DNA of 64,000 nt from Alteromonas sp. KUL42 (GCF_006538325.1 NZ_BJKK01000018.1:17190-81189); one strand, 5' to 3'. Positions 20,468-30,124 are shown, counted from the first letter of the stretch. Numbers and translations are program-made. Notes: generated by a model not told the origin, from the letters alone.

Positions 20468-21763
20468 ATGTTAAGTATGATTGGCTTAGTAGGTGGGCTT
20501 GTGCTGCTTATTGTTTTAACAATACGCGGTATGAACCTGTTTATTGCAGCGCCTTTATGTGCACTGGTGGTGGCCCTAACCAACAATATCGGGGTTTTCA
20601 CTGGTGATGTTAATTTTGTTGAAACCTACATGAGTGGTTTTTCAGGCTTTATTGCATCTTGGTTTTTCATGTTTTTACTTGGCGCTCTATTTGGCAAGTT
20701 TATGGAAGATACAGGGGCTGCAGATGCGGTATCTCGCTGGATAGTTACAAAAATTGGCTACAAACGCGCTGTTCTTGCGGTAGTTTTGGCATGTGCCATT
20801 TTAACTTATGGCGGTGTAAGTGTGTTCGTGGTTGCCTTTTCGGTTTACCCCATGGCTGTAAGCTTATTTAAAGACGCAAACCTGCCAAGACGCTTTATAC
20901 CCGCAGCAATGGCCTTTGGCTCTGTTACGTTTACCATGACATCGGCGGGGTCACCCGAGATTCAAAACTGGATCCCTATTAAATATCTCGGCACTTCACC
21001 TTTTGCCGCTTGGGAAGTAAGCCTAGTAGTGGCTTTTTTCATGGCCACATTTGGTTATTGGTGGTTAGCCAGAATGATACGTAAGGCAGTAAGTAATGGC
21101 GAAGTATTCGAATCTCGTGAAAGTGATCCTGAAGTGAGAGACCGCGCACTTCCCCACCCACTTACCGGTATTGTTCCACTGGTAGTCGTGCTCATCATTT
21201 CTTTTATGTTTCACGAAGCACTTGCACAACTGGCGCTAATACTGGCACTTGGTGGAGGAGTGTTGTGTTTGTTGGTTATTAACTACAAACATTTCAATAG
21301 CCTACCCGTTGCTATTAACATGGGCACGACTGGTGCACTTATTGCTATTGGGAACACAGCAGCGGTGGTTGGGTTTGGTTCAATTGCAAAAAATACTGAT
21401 GCATTTCAACAAACCGTTGCACTCATGACACAAATTCCTGGTAATGAACTTATTGGCGCGGCAATCGCTGTAAGTGTAATAGCAGGTCTCACCGGCAGTG
21501 CATCAGGAGGACAAGCCATCGCACTTCCTTTAGTTGGGCCGCATTATCTTGATCAAGGTGTAGAGCCTGAGCAATTACACCGTATTGTGTCTATTTCATC
21601 AGGCGCGTTAGATTCATTACCACATAATGGCTATGTGGTTACCACTATTCGCGCTATTTGCCACGAAACTCATCAAGCCGCGTATTGGTCTGTTGGGGCT
21701 CTAACAGTAGTGGTACCCTTAATTGGTCTAGCCATGGCTATCGGTATCTTCAGCTTTATGTAA
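20468..21763 (+). CDS. GntP-family permease, probable hydroxybutyrate/organic acid importer
   Basis: 431 residues with about 11-12 hydrophobic segments and no soluble domain, resembling the GntP (gluconate:H+ symporter) family; landmarks are MIGLVGGLVLLIVLTIRGMN at the N-terminus and GLTGSASGGQAIALPLVGP near residue 340. It starts at ATG 20468 behind AAAGGAAAATAACT. It is the first gene of a tight rightward operon (gaps of 15 and 10 bp, then an 8 bp overlap) with two hydrolases and 3-hydroxybutyrate dehydrogenase. GntP-type permeases sit beside bdhA in other bacteria such as Pseudomonas aeruginosa. I infer uptake of 3-hydroxybutyrate across the inner membrane. Confidence 0.88.
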   Translation: MLSMIGLVGGLVLLIVLTIRGMNLFIAAPLCALVVALTNNIGVFTGDVNFVETYMSGFSGFIASWFFMFLLGALFGKFMEDTGAADAVSRWIVTKIGYKRAVLAVVLACAILTYGGVSVFVVAFSVYPMAVSLFKDANLPRRFIPAAMAFGSVTFTMTSAGSPEIQNWIPIKYLGTSPFAAWEVSLVVAFFMATFGYWWLARMIRKAVSNGEVFESRESDPEVRDRALPHPLTGIVPLVVVLIISFMFHEALAQLALILALGGGVLCLLVINYKHFNSLPVAINMGTTGALIAIGNTAAVVGFGSIAKNTDAFQQTVALMTQIPGNELIGAAIAVSVIAGLTGSASGGQAIALPLVGPHYLDQGVEPEQLHRIVSISSGALDSLPHNGYVVTTIRAICHETHQAAYWSVGALTVVVPLIGLAMAIGIFSFM

Positions 21764-21778
21764 AAGGAAGTTCAAATT

Positions 21779-23056
21779 ATGAGACTTTTTGGTAATGCAA
21801 AGTGCTTCAGCTGGGTCAAGCAGGCAAGAAATACTGTTAAGCCCTTCGTGTTATTTGCATCTGTGTTGTGTGGTCTAAGTCTTGCGAGTTCTGTTGGTAT
21901 TGGTGTTGCTAGTGCCGCAGGCGTCGAGGAATTAAACAATACGCTACTTGTTGAAAAGCAAGTTTTCACTATTGATCACTTTACCACTTTCGGTGGAAAG
22001 CACATTGAGAGTGTGAACGTTGGTTGGGAAGCATACGGTGAGTTATCAGAAAAGAGAGATAACGTAATATTAATTACCCATTACTTTTCTGGCACATCTC
22101 ACGCTGCGGGAAAATATAATGAAAAAGATGAGACGCCAGGATATTGGGATAACTTGATCGGGCCAGGTAAAGCTATCGACACCAACAAGTTCTACGTAGT
22201 AAGTGTGGATACCTTGGTTAACCTTAATGCATATGACGACAATGTGATTACCACAGGCCCTGCGTCAATTAACCCAAAAACAGGAAAACCTTACGGTTTG
22301 ACTTTTCCCGTGGTGACCATTCGCGATTTTGTCAATGTCCAAAAAGCCCTACTTGAAAGCTTGGGAGTTAGTAAACTTCATGCGGTCGTTGGGCCCTCTA
22401 TGGGCTCAATGCAAGCCATTGACTGGGCGAGCGCCTACCCTAATTGGGTTGATAAAGTAATATCGGTTATCGGCACCGCAGAAAGTGATGCATGGACCAC
22501 GACAGCGCTTGAACATTGGGCAACGCCTATAAAATTAGATCCACACTGGAATAATGGCGAATACGAAAAAAACAATGCACCTGTTGACGGTTTAACAGCT
22601 GCGTTAATGCTAGTTACACAAAACGCCTTAACGCCAGATTTTTTCAATAACCAAGGCAATAAATTGGCATTTAAGAATATTGAGCAAGCGCCTTTGCAAG
22701 ATATTCAACAAAACCATTCCATAGTAAATTGGCTTAAGGCACGCGCTGAGACAAGAAGTAAAAATATGGATGCCAATCACCTCTTATATCTCGTCCGCGC
22801 TTGTCAGCTTTTTGTTGCGGGACATCAAGAAACATTGCAAGCCGGCCTTGAAAGAATAAACGCAAAAACACTGTTTATTCCCTCTGCATCTGACTTGCTT
22901 TTAATGCCATACCTTGCAAATGATGCGAACCAAGCATTGAGCAAATTAAATAAAGACAGCGCGTTAATTACACTCGACGGCGAGCTTGGGCATATTGAAG
23001 GCGTATCAAACGCGGTTAAACAAGCAAAAGCCATACGTGCGTTTCTAGAAGAATAA
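21779..23056 (+). CDS. Exported MetX-like alpha/beta hydrolase
   Basis: 425 residues with an N-terminal signal-like hydrophobic stretch (VLCGLSLASSVGIGVASAA) and an alpha/beta hydrolase of the homoserine O-acetyltransferase (MetX) group. The nucleophile elbow is GPSMGSMQ (about residue 207); an Asp in ASDLLLMP and the late His in GELGHIEG complete a plausible triad. True MetX enzymes are cytosolic, so the export signal and the operon of a permease, a depolymerase-like esterase and 3-hydroxybutyrate dehydrogenase argue for a periplasmic esterase acting on hydroxyacyl oligomers. Ribosome site AAGGAAG precedes the ATG. Substrate is inferred, fold is well supported. Confidence 0.8.
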   Translation: MRLFGNAKCFSWVKQARNTVKPFVLFASVLCGLSLASSVGIGVASAAGVEELNNTLLVEKQVFTIDHFTTFGGKHIESVNVGWEAYGELSEKRDNVILITHYFSGTSHAAGKYNEKDETPGYWDNLIGPGKAIDTNKFYVVSVDTLVNLNAYDDNVITTGPASINPKTGKPYGLTFPVVTIRDFVNVQKALLESLGVSKLHAVVGPSMGSMQAIDWASAYPNWVDKVISVIGTAESDAWTTTALEHWATPIKLDPHWNNGEYEKNNAPVDGLTAALMLVTQNALTPDFFNNQGNKLAFKNIEQAPLQDIQQNHSIVNWLKARAETRSKNMDANHLLYLVRACQLFVAGHQETLQAGLERINAKTLFIPSASDLLLMPYLANDANQALSKLNKDSALITLDGELGHIEGVSNAVKQAKAIRAFLEE

Positions 23057-23066
23057 AGGAATAACC

Positions 23067-24269
23067 ATGCAATTGTTAAAGCAAGACGAATCGGTGCGTT
23101 TTTTAGGCCCTCAACGCACGAAAGACTTTAGTGCATCCATGTTTAAGACGGCAATTAAAGCTACCGCATTAAGCATGAGCCTACTAAATATTAGCGTATT
23201 AAGCATTTTCAGTACAGCACATGCGCAAACCAACACCAGTGCCAATAATGAAAATGCACGGCAACTGCCTTCACTATTACTGGATTTAAGCAATGTAACC
23301 GTATCAGGACTCTCGTCTGGCGGTTATATGGCAACGCAATTTCAACTTGCTCACAGCGATTGGGTAAAAGGCGTAGGTGTAATTGCTGGCGGCCCTTATT
23401 ACTGTGCAAAAGGTGACATCACCACTGCTCTGGCACAATGCGTAAATAAAATAGAAGGTTCAGTAGATCTTGAAGCCATTAACGCGCAAATAGCGCGTTA
23501 TGAGTCTGAAGGTAAAATTGCACCTATCAGCAATATGAAAGATGCCAAGGTATGGCTCTTTCACGGCACCCAAGATACTCGTGTCGTTACCCAAGTGAGT
23601 GATTTACTGCATAAACAGTATCAGTCGTGGACAGACACAAACAATATTGCGTATATCAACGACAAACCGATGGCTCATGTATTTCCAACACTATCAAACG
23701 GTATTAACTGCATGGAATCAGAAAGCCCGTTTATCGGTAATTGTGACTACGATGCCGCCGGCGCCATGCTCAATCACCTTATAGATGGCTTATCTACACC
23801 AGATGACGCCATAAGCGGACAAATTTATTCGTTAGATCAACACGCCATTGCCGGTGATAACGCTAAAACGCTTGCTAGCGAAGGCTTTGTCTATGTGCCT
23901 GAGTCTTGTGAGCAAGGTACAGAATGTCGAGCGCACATTAGCTTCCATGGATGTAATCAGTATGCAGATGCCGTTGGTGATGCCTACACCACGCAAACGG
24001 GTATTAATGAATGGGCAGATGACAACAACATTGTGGTGCTTTACCCACAAACTAAAAAGTCGCTATTTATGCCCTTGAATCCACAAGGCTGCTGGGATTG
24101 GTGGGGATACGCTTCAAGTGACTACGCCAACAGAGACGGTGACCAAATTAAGGCAGTGAAGCAATTACTTACTTCACTGAACAACCGACAATCAGCAACA
24201 ACATCAGATGCAGCTTTAGGTAAAAATACTGAGATGAACCATTCCATCGAGGCAAAGAATAATGACTAA
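23067..24269 (+). CDS. Exported PHB-depolymerase-family esterase
   Basis: 400 residues, with a signal sequence after an unusually long N-terminal extension (hydrophobic part SMSLLNISVLSIFSTAHA, about 37-54). The lipase box GLSSGGYMATQF (about 87-98) and neighbouring sequence match the polyhydroxybutyrate depolymerase/feruloyl esterase-like family. A second ATG at 23139 would give a shorter signal peptide, but AAAGGAATAACC precedes the first. The product would cleave extracellular or periplasmic hydroxybutyrate polymer or oligomers to feed the permease and dehydrogenase next to it. One decamer GGACAGACAC lies in the gene at 23639 (SWTDT). The last 8 bp overlap the dehydrogenase gene. Confidence 0.88.
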   Translation: MQLLKQDESVRFLGPQRTKDFSASMFKTAIKATALSMSLLNISVLSIFSTAHAQTNTSANNENARQLPSLLLDLSNVTVSGLSSGGYMATQFQLAHSDWVKGVGVIAGGPYYCAKGDITTALAQCVNKIEGSVDLEAINAQIARYESEGKIAPISNMKDAKVWLFHGTQDTRVVTQVSDLLHKQYQSWTDTNNIAYINDKPMAHVFPTLSNGINCMESESPFIGNCDYDAAGAMLNHLIDGLSTPDDAISGQIYSLDQHAIAGDNAKTLASEGFVYVPESCEQGTECRAHISFHGCNQYADAVGDAYTTQTGINEWADDNNIVVLYPQTKKSLFMPLNPQGCWDWWGYASSDYANRDGDQIKAVKQLLTSLNNRQSATTSDAALGKNTEMNHSIEAKNND

Positions 24270-25041
24270 ACGAACTGTATTTATTACTGGTGGGGCTAGC
24301 GGTATTGGCTATGGCATCGCCGAGTTAATGGTCAAGCAAGGCCATCACGTTATCGTGGCTGACATTAATGAAAAAGCGGCGCAAAATGCAGCTGAAAAAC
24401 TGTCTCAGCTTGAAGGAACGGCAAGCGCTATAGCTGTGGACGTATGTAACGCTGAGCAAGTTGCTGCACTGCCTCAAACGCTAGCGCAATCACTCGGAGC
24501 GCATACGGTCGATGTATTGATCAACAACGCAGGTATTCAACATGTTTCTCGTATCGAGGACTTCCCTGCTGAAAAGTGGCAGCAGCTAATTAATATTATG
24601 TTGGTTGGACCTGCGCTACTTACACAAACGTTTTTGCCCGCAATGCGTGAGCAGAACTTTGGCCGTATTATTAATGTAGGTTCAATTCATTCCGTTGTCG
24701 CATCGCCGTTTAAGTCTGCTTATGTTGCAGCCAAACACGGGCTTTTAGGCTTTGCTAAAACCATTGCTCTTGAAACAGGTGATTGTGACGTTACCATTAA
24801 TACGCTTTGCCCCGCTTACGTCAAAACCCCACTTGTTGAACAACAAATTGCTGCCCAAGCCAAAGAGAATAACCTTACCGAGGAGGACGTGATCACGAAA
24901 ATCATGCTTGAGCCAATGCCTAAGAAGCAGTTTATTAGTGTAGAAGAGCTTGCCGAAACCGCTGCGTTTTTGATGTCACCCAGTGCAAGAAATATCACTG
25001 GGCAAACCTTGATATTAGATGGTGGGTGGACCGCACGCTAG
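24262..25041 (+). CDS. bdhA: 3-hydroxybutyrate dehydrogenase (SDR family)
   Basis: 259 residues, a classical short-chain dehydrogenase. It has the NAD-binding TGGASGIGYGIAEL at residues 9-22, NNAGIQHV (about 91-98), catalytic Ser in NVGSIHSV and the YVAAKHG Tyr-Lys pair (about 155-161). The HSVVASPFKSAYVAAKHGLL stretch and the C-terminal VEELAETAAFL with GQTLILDGGWTAR are typical of D-3-hydroxybutyrate dehydrogenases, which oxidise hydroxybutyrate to acetoacetate in the cytosol. Its start codon lies inside the esterase gene (8 bp overlap), so translation is probably coupled. A terminator follows at once, so it ends the operon. Confidence 0.9.
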   Translation: MTKRTVFITGGASGIGYGIAELMVKQGHHVIVADINEKAAQNAAEKLSQLEGTASAIAVDVCNAEQVAALPQTLAQSLGAHTVDVLINNAGIQHVSRIEDFPAEKWQQLINIMLVGPALLTQTFLPAMREQNFGRIINVGSIHSVVASPFKSAYVAAKHGLLGFAKTIALETGDCDVTINTLCPAYVKTPLVEQQIAAQAKENNLTEEDVITKIMLEPMPKKQFISVEELAETAAFLMSPSARNITGQTLILDGGWTAR

Positions 25042-25060
25042 TGCATTAGACTAAAGGTTA

Positions 25061-25082
25061 AAAGGCCCAAGTGGGGCTTTTT
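25061..25082 (+). terminator. Terminator of the hydroxybutyrate operon
   Basis: AAAGGCCC-AAGTG-GGGCTTTT followed by T: an 8 bp stem with one G-T pair and a U-tail, 20 bp after the bdhA stop. Confidence 0.8.
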
Positions 25083-25171
25083 GCCTTTATTTGATCTGAG
25101 TCTAACTTCTCAATTTAAATCCCCTTTAAAGTACGCCCATCTCGAAGTCCTCAACTTAGTTGGTAGTACTC

Positions 25172-25684
25172 ATGACTAAAGAAATCACGTTTTCCCCTCG
25201 TGAAATTATCGTCAGTAAAACAGATCTAAGCGGCAAAATTACTTATGCAAACCGTGTTTTTATGCGCGTTTGTAATTACCCCGAATCTGCATTGCTTGGT
25301 GAGCCTCACCGCGTTATTCGCCACCCAGATATGCCTAGAGGTGTTTTCTACGGCATGTGGAAAACCTTAAAAGCACAAGAAGAGTTTTTTGGCTTTGTTA
25401 AAAACAGTACCTATGACGGTAACTACTATTGGGTCTTTGCCAACGTTACGCCCGATTACGAAGGCCAAAAGCCAGTAGGTTATTACTCAGTGCGACGCGT
25501 AGCTCCCAAAGAAGCCCTATCTGATGTCAACGCCCTCTATCAAAAGATGAGAGATATCGAAAAAAAATGTGACAAGGCATCTGCACCAAAAACAAGCTGG
25601 GCGTGGCTACTTGACTATTGTGAGCAAAACAAACATGTAAGCTACGACGCCTTTGTCCTCAACCACTATCAGCAGTATCGGTAG
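25172..25684 (+). CDS. Stand-alone Aer-type PAS protein
   Basis: 170 residues, an Aer-like PAS domain filling the first 115 residues ([56 protein letters not shown]) and a charged helical tail. The sequence around HPDMP and [10 protein letters not shown] is that of FAD-binding Aer PAS domains used for energy or redox taxis. It has no membrane segment. The next gene is a chemoreceptor lacking a sensor domain, so the two probably act as one receptor made from two chains. I chose the ATG at 25172 rather than the TTG at 25160. FAD binding is inferred from the family. Confidence 0.85.
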   Translation: MTKEITFSPREIIVSKTDLSGKITYANRVFMRVCNYPESALLGEPHRVIRHPDMPRGVFYGMWKTLKAQEEFFGFVKNSTYDGNYYWVFANVTPDYEGQKPVGYYSVRRVAPKEALSDVNALYQKMRDIEKKCDKASAPKTSWAWLLDYCEQNKHVSYDAFVLNHYQQYR

Positions 25685-25691
25685 GCCGCTT

Positions 25692-27176
25692 GTGATCATT
25701 CAAAAACACGTCAGTAAAAACCACCCTTTTATTCAGCAAAAATATGCACTTACGTGTTTAGTTTTTGCTTTGCTCTCGCTTTCAATTAGTGCAATTAACT
25801 TTTGGCAATACGGATTTAGTATCACAAACCTATTGTGTCCCATTCTCACTTCTGGGTTCGCATTTATTGCGTGGCTAGACCATACCAAACCACTTAAAGC
25901 CTTAAGAACCATTGAGCACACGTTAGAAGAAGCACGGGAAGGCAACACACATATACGAATAACCAATACCAAAGGCCTTGGCGAAGTAGGTAAAGTTGCT
26001 TGGGCATTAAATGACTTTCTCGATATCATCGAATCCAACTTCAAGGAATTGTCGAATAGTTTTCATGCCACAAGTCAGCGAAAGTTCTATCGTAAAGGAC
26101 TTACTGACGGCATGCCCGGTGAGTTTGGTAAAATGATGACAAACGTCAACATAGCCATTAAAGGCATGGAAGATGCTGATAACTTTGCTCGTCAAAATAA
26201 GCTGATGAGTGAACTTCATCACCTCAATACATCTAACTTGCTAGTGAACTTAAAGAACAGCCAGTCCGACTTAAGCTTACTGTCTTCAAAAATGGACGAT
26301 GTGCTAAATATTGCTACGGAAAGTAGAGATGGCGCTCAAAAAAGTCGTGAAACGGTATCGGATATTAATGATGCTATTAGCGATGTGAATGAACGAATGG
26401 ATACTGTTGAGATAACGGCCAAAGAACTAGAAAGGCAAAGCCATAGAATATCAGAGACTATTAAACTCATCAGCGATATAGCAGAGCAAACCAATCTGCT
26501 GGCACTTAATGCCGCCATCGAAGCGGCCAGAGCGGGTGAAGTTGGAAGAGGTTTTGCCGTTGTCGCCGACGAAGTAAGAAACCTTGCAACCCGAACCCGT
26601 TCTTCAACAGAAGAAATAACAGGCATCATTGCTGATTTAAGAGCGCAAATAGATTCCATGGTGCACCACACCCTAAACGTGAGTCAGCAAACCAAGCAAA
26701 TTGGTGACGAAGTTAAAACGTTCCATAACAATTTTGACAATGTTGCCACCGCTGCCCAGTCGACAATAACCTTAATGTCACAAACCAAAGACAGAGCATT
26801 TGCGTCATTGGTACAACTGGACCATGTGATCTATATGCAAAATGGCTACATTGCACTGGAGAAGCGCGGTGAAGGAGAAGAAGCAAATGCTGTGAACGTA
26901 GACCATTTTAATTGCCGCTTAGGAAAATGGTACTACGAGGGAGCCGGCAAAGCAGCCTTTAGCCGTACACAAGGTTACCGCAACCTAGAAGCACATCATG
27001 CTGAGGTACATAGGCAGGTGAACGAAGCAGTTCAGTTGGTTAAACTAGATTGGATGCGCGACGACGCTATTTTGGATGAACTTATCGAGCGTATTGGCAT
27101 TGCAGAAAATGCCAGCAAAGGCGTTATACAATGTATTGGTGAAATGGTCTTAGATAAACATACAAACAATTGTTAA
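25692..27176 (+). CDS. Methyl-accepting chemotaxis protein with CZB domain
   Basis: About 494 residues. Two close membrane helices near the N-terminus ([19 protein letters not shown] and [15 protein letters not shown]) have almost no periplasmic loop, as in Aer. Then come a HAMP-like region and a signalling domain with the conserved hairpin [20 protein letters not shown] (about 275-294). The last 120 residues form a CZB zinc-binding domain ([25 protein letters not shown]). It lacks its own sensor; the PAS protein ends 8 bp upstream. The start is uncertain: GTG 25692 with GGTAGG nearby is preferred over TTG 25653, which would overlap the PAS gene. CZB domains sense zinc or hypochlorite in other receptors. 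Confidence 0.88.
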   Translation: MIIQKHVSKNHPFIQQKYALTCLVFALLSLSISAINFWQYGFSITNLLCPILTSGFAFIAWLDHTKPLKALRTIEHTLEEAREGNTHIRITNTKGLGEVGKVAWALNDFLDIIESNFKELSNSFHATSQRKFYRKGLTDGMPGEFGKMMTNVNIAIKGMEDADNFARQNKLMSELHHLNTSNLLVNLKNSQSDLSLLSSKMDDVLNIATESRDGAQKSRETVSDINDAISDVNERMDTVEITAKELERQSHRISETIKLISDIAEQTNLLALNAAIEAARAGEVGRGFAVVADEVRNLATRTRSSTEEITGIIADLRAQIDSMVHHTLNVSQQTKQIGDEVKTFHNNFDNVATAAQSTITLMSQTKDRAFASLVQLDHVIYMQNGYIALEKRGEGEEANAVNVDHFNCRLGKWYYEGAGKAAFSRTQGYRNLEAHHAEVHRQVNEAVQLVKLDWMRDDAILDELIERIGIAENASKGVIQCIGEMVLDKHTNNC

Positions 27177-27199
27177 CACTTTTCTTTTATTGAACACCT

Positions 27200-27241
27200 G
27201 TGCTAATGTCCAAAGCATTGGAAATGAATGGACATTAGCAC
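27200..27241 (+). promoter_or_regulatory. 13 bp perfect inverted repeat ending 3 nt before the nadK start codon
   Basis: GTGCTAATGTCCA (27200-27212) and TGGACATTAGCAC (27229-27241) with a 16 nt loop. The ATG of nadK is at 27245 and no Shine-Dalgarno sequence is visible, so on an mRNA the stem would lie right over the initiation region. It could be a translational control hairpin, a protein operator, or the 3' end of the chemoreceptor transcript. Confidence 0.6.
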
Positions 27242-27244
27242 TCC

Positions 27245-28120
27245 ATGCCCTATCAAACCATTGCTTTAATTGGAAAACCTCAACACGCTGCAACTCATGA
27301 CAGTTTAAATATCTTGGCGGAATATTTGCTGGCAAGAGGCTGTAACCTATTGGTTGAAGAAAATATTGCCGAAGAATTAGAAACCGATAATTTTCGCAGT
27401 TGCAACCTTGTCACCATAGGGAAAGAGGCCGACTTAGCGGTGGTCGTAGGTGGCGATGGCAGTATGCTAGGCGCAGCACGTGTTCTCGCGCGTTTTGACA
27501 TACATGTAGTTGGCGTCAACCGCGGAAATTTGGGGTTTCTTACTGATATTCATCCCGATGAAATTACCCAGCAGCTCGATCTGATTTTCAATGGCGACTG
27601 TGTTGTTGAAAAGCGCTTCTTATTAGAAGTATCTGTATATCGTCACGAGAAGTTGAAAAGCAGCAATTCAGCGGTAAATGAAGTCGTACTGCACCACGGC
27701 AAAGTCGCTCACATGATGGAATTTGAGATATATATCGACGAACAATTCGTGTTTAGCCAGCGAAGCGATGGACTTATTGTAGCCACACCAACAGGCTCTA
27801 CGGCTTACTCCCTTTCCGCTGGCGGGCCAATAATTATGCCCAAACTAGATGCGTTAACTTTAGTCCCCATGTTTCCGCATACGTTGAGTAGCCGCCCTAT
27901 TGTGGTTGATGCCGACAGCCAAGTTTCAATGAAAGTATCAAAGGTAAACAGCGATTCATTGCAAGTCAGTTGTGATAGCCATATCGTTTTACCAGTGCTG
28001 CCAGGGGATGAAATTCGCATTAACAAAAGCACAGACAAACTTCATTTGGTCCACCCTAAAGGCTACAGCTATTTTAATGTGCTGCGTAAAAAGCTTGGTT
28101 GGGGAAGTAAACTTTATTGA
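27245..28120 (+). CDS. nadK: NAD kinase
   Basis: 291 residues, the normal length. It phosphorylates NAD to NADP in the cytosol. Landmarks are the [16 protein letters not shown] motif (about 62-77, with the catalytic Asp of GGDG), [37 protein letters not shown] and the Gly-rich [15 protein letters not shown] (about 182-196). The ending ([15 protein letters not shown]) matches the E. coli enzyme. The N-terminus [12 protein letters not shown] aligns with family starts, so the ATG at 27245 is probably right even though an inverted repeat, not a ribosome site, precedes it. It sits before recN, a common arrangement with grpE elsewhere, but grpE here is with dnaK. Confidence 0.97.
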   Translation: MPYQTIALIGKPQHAATHDSLNILAEYLLARGCNLLVEENIAEELETDNFRSCNLVTIGKEADLAVVVGGDGSMLGAARVLARFDIHVVGVNRGNLGFLTDIHPDEITQQLDLIFNGDCVVEKRFLLEVSVYRHEKLKSSNSAVNEVVLHHGKVAHMMEFEIYIDEQFVFSQRSDGLIVATPTGSTAYSLSAGGPIIMPKLDALTLVPMFPHTLSSRPIVVDADSQVSMKVSKVNSDSLQVSCDSHIVLPVLPGDEIRINKSTDKLHLVHPKGYSYFNVLRKKLGWGSKLY

Positions 28121-28255
28121 TGCTGTCCAACATGGGCTACCAAGTTTGTGACGCGCGCTTCCCTCTCGCAAGCTACAGAATTTAATTACATAAAAATCAT
28201 ACAGATAACAATCTAAAGCATTAAAATATAATCACTTCTCTTTACACACTAAAAA

Positions 28256-28294
28256 TACTGTATATATTTACACATACTGTATATATCATCATGT
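28256..28294 (+). promoter_or_regulatory. Two tandem SOS (LexA-like) boxes before recN
   Basis: TACTGTATATATTTACACAT (28256-28275) and TACTGTATATATCATCATGT (28275-28294) share a 13 bp core ATACTGTATATAT repeated at 19 bp spacing. The left halves match the LexA consensus CTG-N10-CAG; the right halves read CAC and CAT. E. coli recN also carries several boxes. Confidence 0.75.
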
Positions 28295-28315
28295 TCAATT
28301 TGGTCGAGTGTGGTT

Positions 28316-30001
28316 ATGTTAGCGCATCTTTCAATTTCTAATTTTGCCGTTGTTAAACAATTATCGGTTCATCTTGAGAAAGGTCTTACTGCGATCACCG
28401 GTGAAACCGGTGCCGGTAAGTCCATTGCCATCGATGCACTTAGCTTGTGTTTGGGTGAGCGAGCCGATGCCAATGCAGTGCGAAAAGGTGCCGCGAAGGC
28501 AGAGATTATCGCGCACTTTTCTCTTTCAAATAACCTATTAGCTAAAGCTTTCTTAAACGAGCACGAGCTCACCTCAGACGAAGATGAAAACAGTTGCTTT
28601 ATTCGACGGATAATATCAAAAGAAGGTCGTTCAAAAGCCTTCATTAATGGAATACCTGCGTCGTTACAACAACTAAAAGGGCTTGGGCAATATTTGCTTG
28701 CTATTCACGGGCAAAACACGCATTTGCAATTATTGAAAGAGGAGTATCAACGTGACCTCATTGATGCCTATGCCAATCATAATGAGCTAATTGAAGCAGT
28801 AAAGATCACCTATGATGCGTGGAGAGAAAAACAAAAAACGTTGCAAAATTTGCAGGCACAGGCACAACAACGAGAAGATCGCCTTCAATTATTGACGTAT
28901 CAAGTTCATGAGCTTGATGATTTTGCAATTGAAGAAGGTGAATTCGAAGAAATAGAAACCGAACATAAGCGTTTAAGCAATGGACAAAGTCTGTTAGAGC
29001 AAGCGCAAACCAGTGTATATAACTTGTACGAAAGCGACGAAGGTAACGCACTTTCCGTTATTCAGAACAGTGTTGAACGCTTAGGAGAACTTGAGACGCA
29101 CGACGCCAGTTTAACGCCCATCATTGCAATGTTAAATGATGCTGCAATTCAAGTGGAAGAGGCCTCTAGAGAACTACGTAGCTACTGTGACCATTTAGAA
29201 ATTGACCCACTGCGCTTGCAACAAGTGGAAGCGCGCTATGCTAAAGCGATGGAACTTGCCAAAAAGCACATGGTTATGCCTGAGTCACTGTATGAACATC
29301 ACCAAGCTTTAACTGCAGAGTTTAATGCTCTTGGCGAACAAGAAACCTTATTGGGCACTTTAGAAGGCGATGTGGCGAAATCCCGAGATGAATATCTTGT
29401 CGCAACCGGAAAATTATCTGCGAGTCGAGCACAAGCAGCCGTTTCGTTGGCCAACGACATCGAATTGCAGATCCGTCAAATGAACATGCCTCATGCTAAA
29501 GTCATGATTGATGTAAATTATGACGAATTAAAGAAGCCAGTAAGCACGGGATTAGATTCGGTTGAATTTAAAGTATCCACAAACCCAGGCCAAGATGCTG
29601 ACAAACTTGAAAAGGTCGTTTCAGGTGGTGAACTATCACGCATTGGACTCGCTATTCAGGTTATTGCAAGTGACAATCATGCCACACCTACTATGATTTT
29701 TGATGAAGTTGACACTGGCATAAGCGGCCCTACAGCTTCAATTGTTGGAGGGCTGCTACGCCGTCTTGGTAAACGGTCTCAAGTAATGTGCGTAACGCAC
29801 CTTCCTCAAGTTGCTGCGCAAGCACATAATCAATTGTTTGTAACCAAGCTGACTGACGGCGAAAGCACCGAAACACAGATGCTTCCATTGACGAAGCAAG
29901 ATAGGGTTGATGAACTCGCGCGCTTACTAGCGGGAGATAAAATCACTAAGTCTGCGCTCGCAAATGCAAAAGAACTGCTTAAAAGCGCAGCATCGAACTA
30001 A
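28316..30001 (+). CDS. recN: DNA repair protein RecN
   Basis: 561 residues, SMC-like ATPase used in double-strand-break repair and an SOS gene. The Walker A motif GETGAGKSIAIDAL lies at about 27-40, a long coiled-coil middle at about 150-370, the ABC signature VSGGELSRIGLAIQ near residue 438 and Walker B TMIFDEVDTGISG near 460. The frame opens at a GTG two codons earlier, but ATG 28316 (MLAHLSISNFAVV) matches the family start. Two SOS-like boxes overlap the promoter region, which fits strong induction by DNA damage. All ATPase motifs are intact. Confidence 0.97.
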   Translation: MLAHLSISNFAVVKQLSVHLEKGLTAITGETGAGKSIAIDALSLCLGERADANAVRKGAAKAEIIAHFSLSNNLLAKAFLNEHELTSDEDENSCFIRRIISKEGRSKAFINGIPASLQQLKGLGQYLLAIHGQNTHLQLLKEEYQRDLIDAYANHNELIEAVKITYDAWREKQKTLQNLQAQAQQREDRLQLLTYQVHELDDFAIEEGEFEEIETEHKRLSNGQSLLEQAQTSVYNLYESDEGNALSVIQNSVERLGELETHDASLTPIIAMLNDAAIQVEEASRELRSYCDHLEIDPLRLQQVEARYAKAMELAKKHMVMPESLYEHHQALTAEFNALGEQETLLGTLEGDVAKSRDEYLVATGKLSASRAQAAVSLANDIELQIRQMNMPHAKVMIDVNYDELKKPVSTGLDSVEFKVSTNPGQDADKLEKVVSGGELSRIGLAIQVIASDNHATPTMIFDEVDTGISGPTASIVGGLLRRLGKRSQVMCVTHLPQVAAQAHNQLFVTKLTDGESTETQMLPLTKQDRVDELARLLAGDKITKSALANAKELLKSAASN

Positions 30002-30124
30002 AATGCAGTTGATTGGTCATAGTTGTCAATGTAGCATGCCTTCGCGCTTGCAATAAAACAGCCTCACGTTCTATAAATTAAAACGAAAAGGCACCAACAA
30101 AGGCAATACTGGACAAATTTACGC

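Noticed and set aside
25653..25691. Fusion of the PAS gene and chemoreceptor by frameshift
   Set aside because: No homopolymer or slippery site at the junction, and both have sensible ends; kept as separate genes with the alternative noted.
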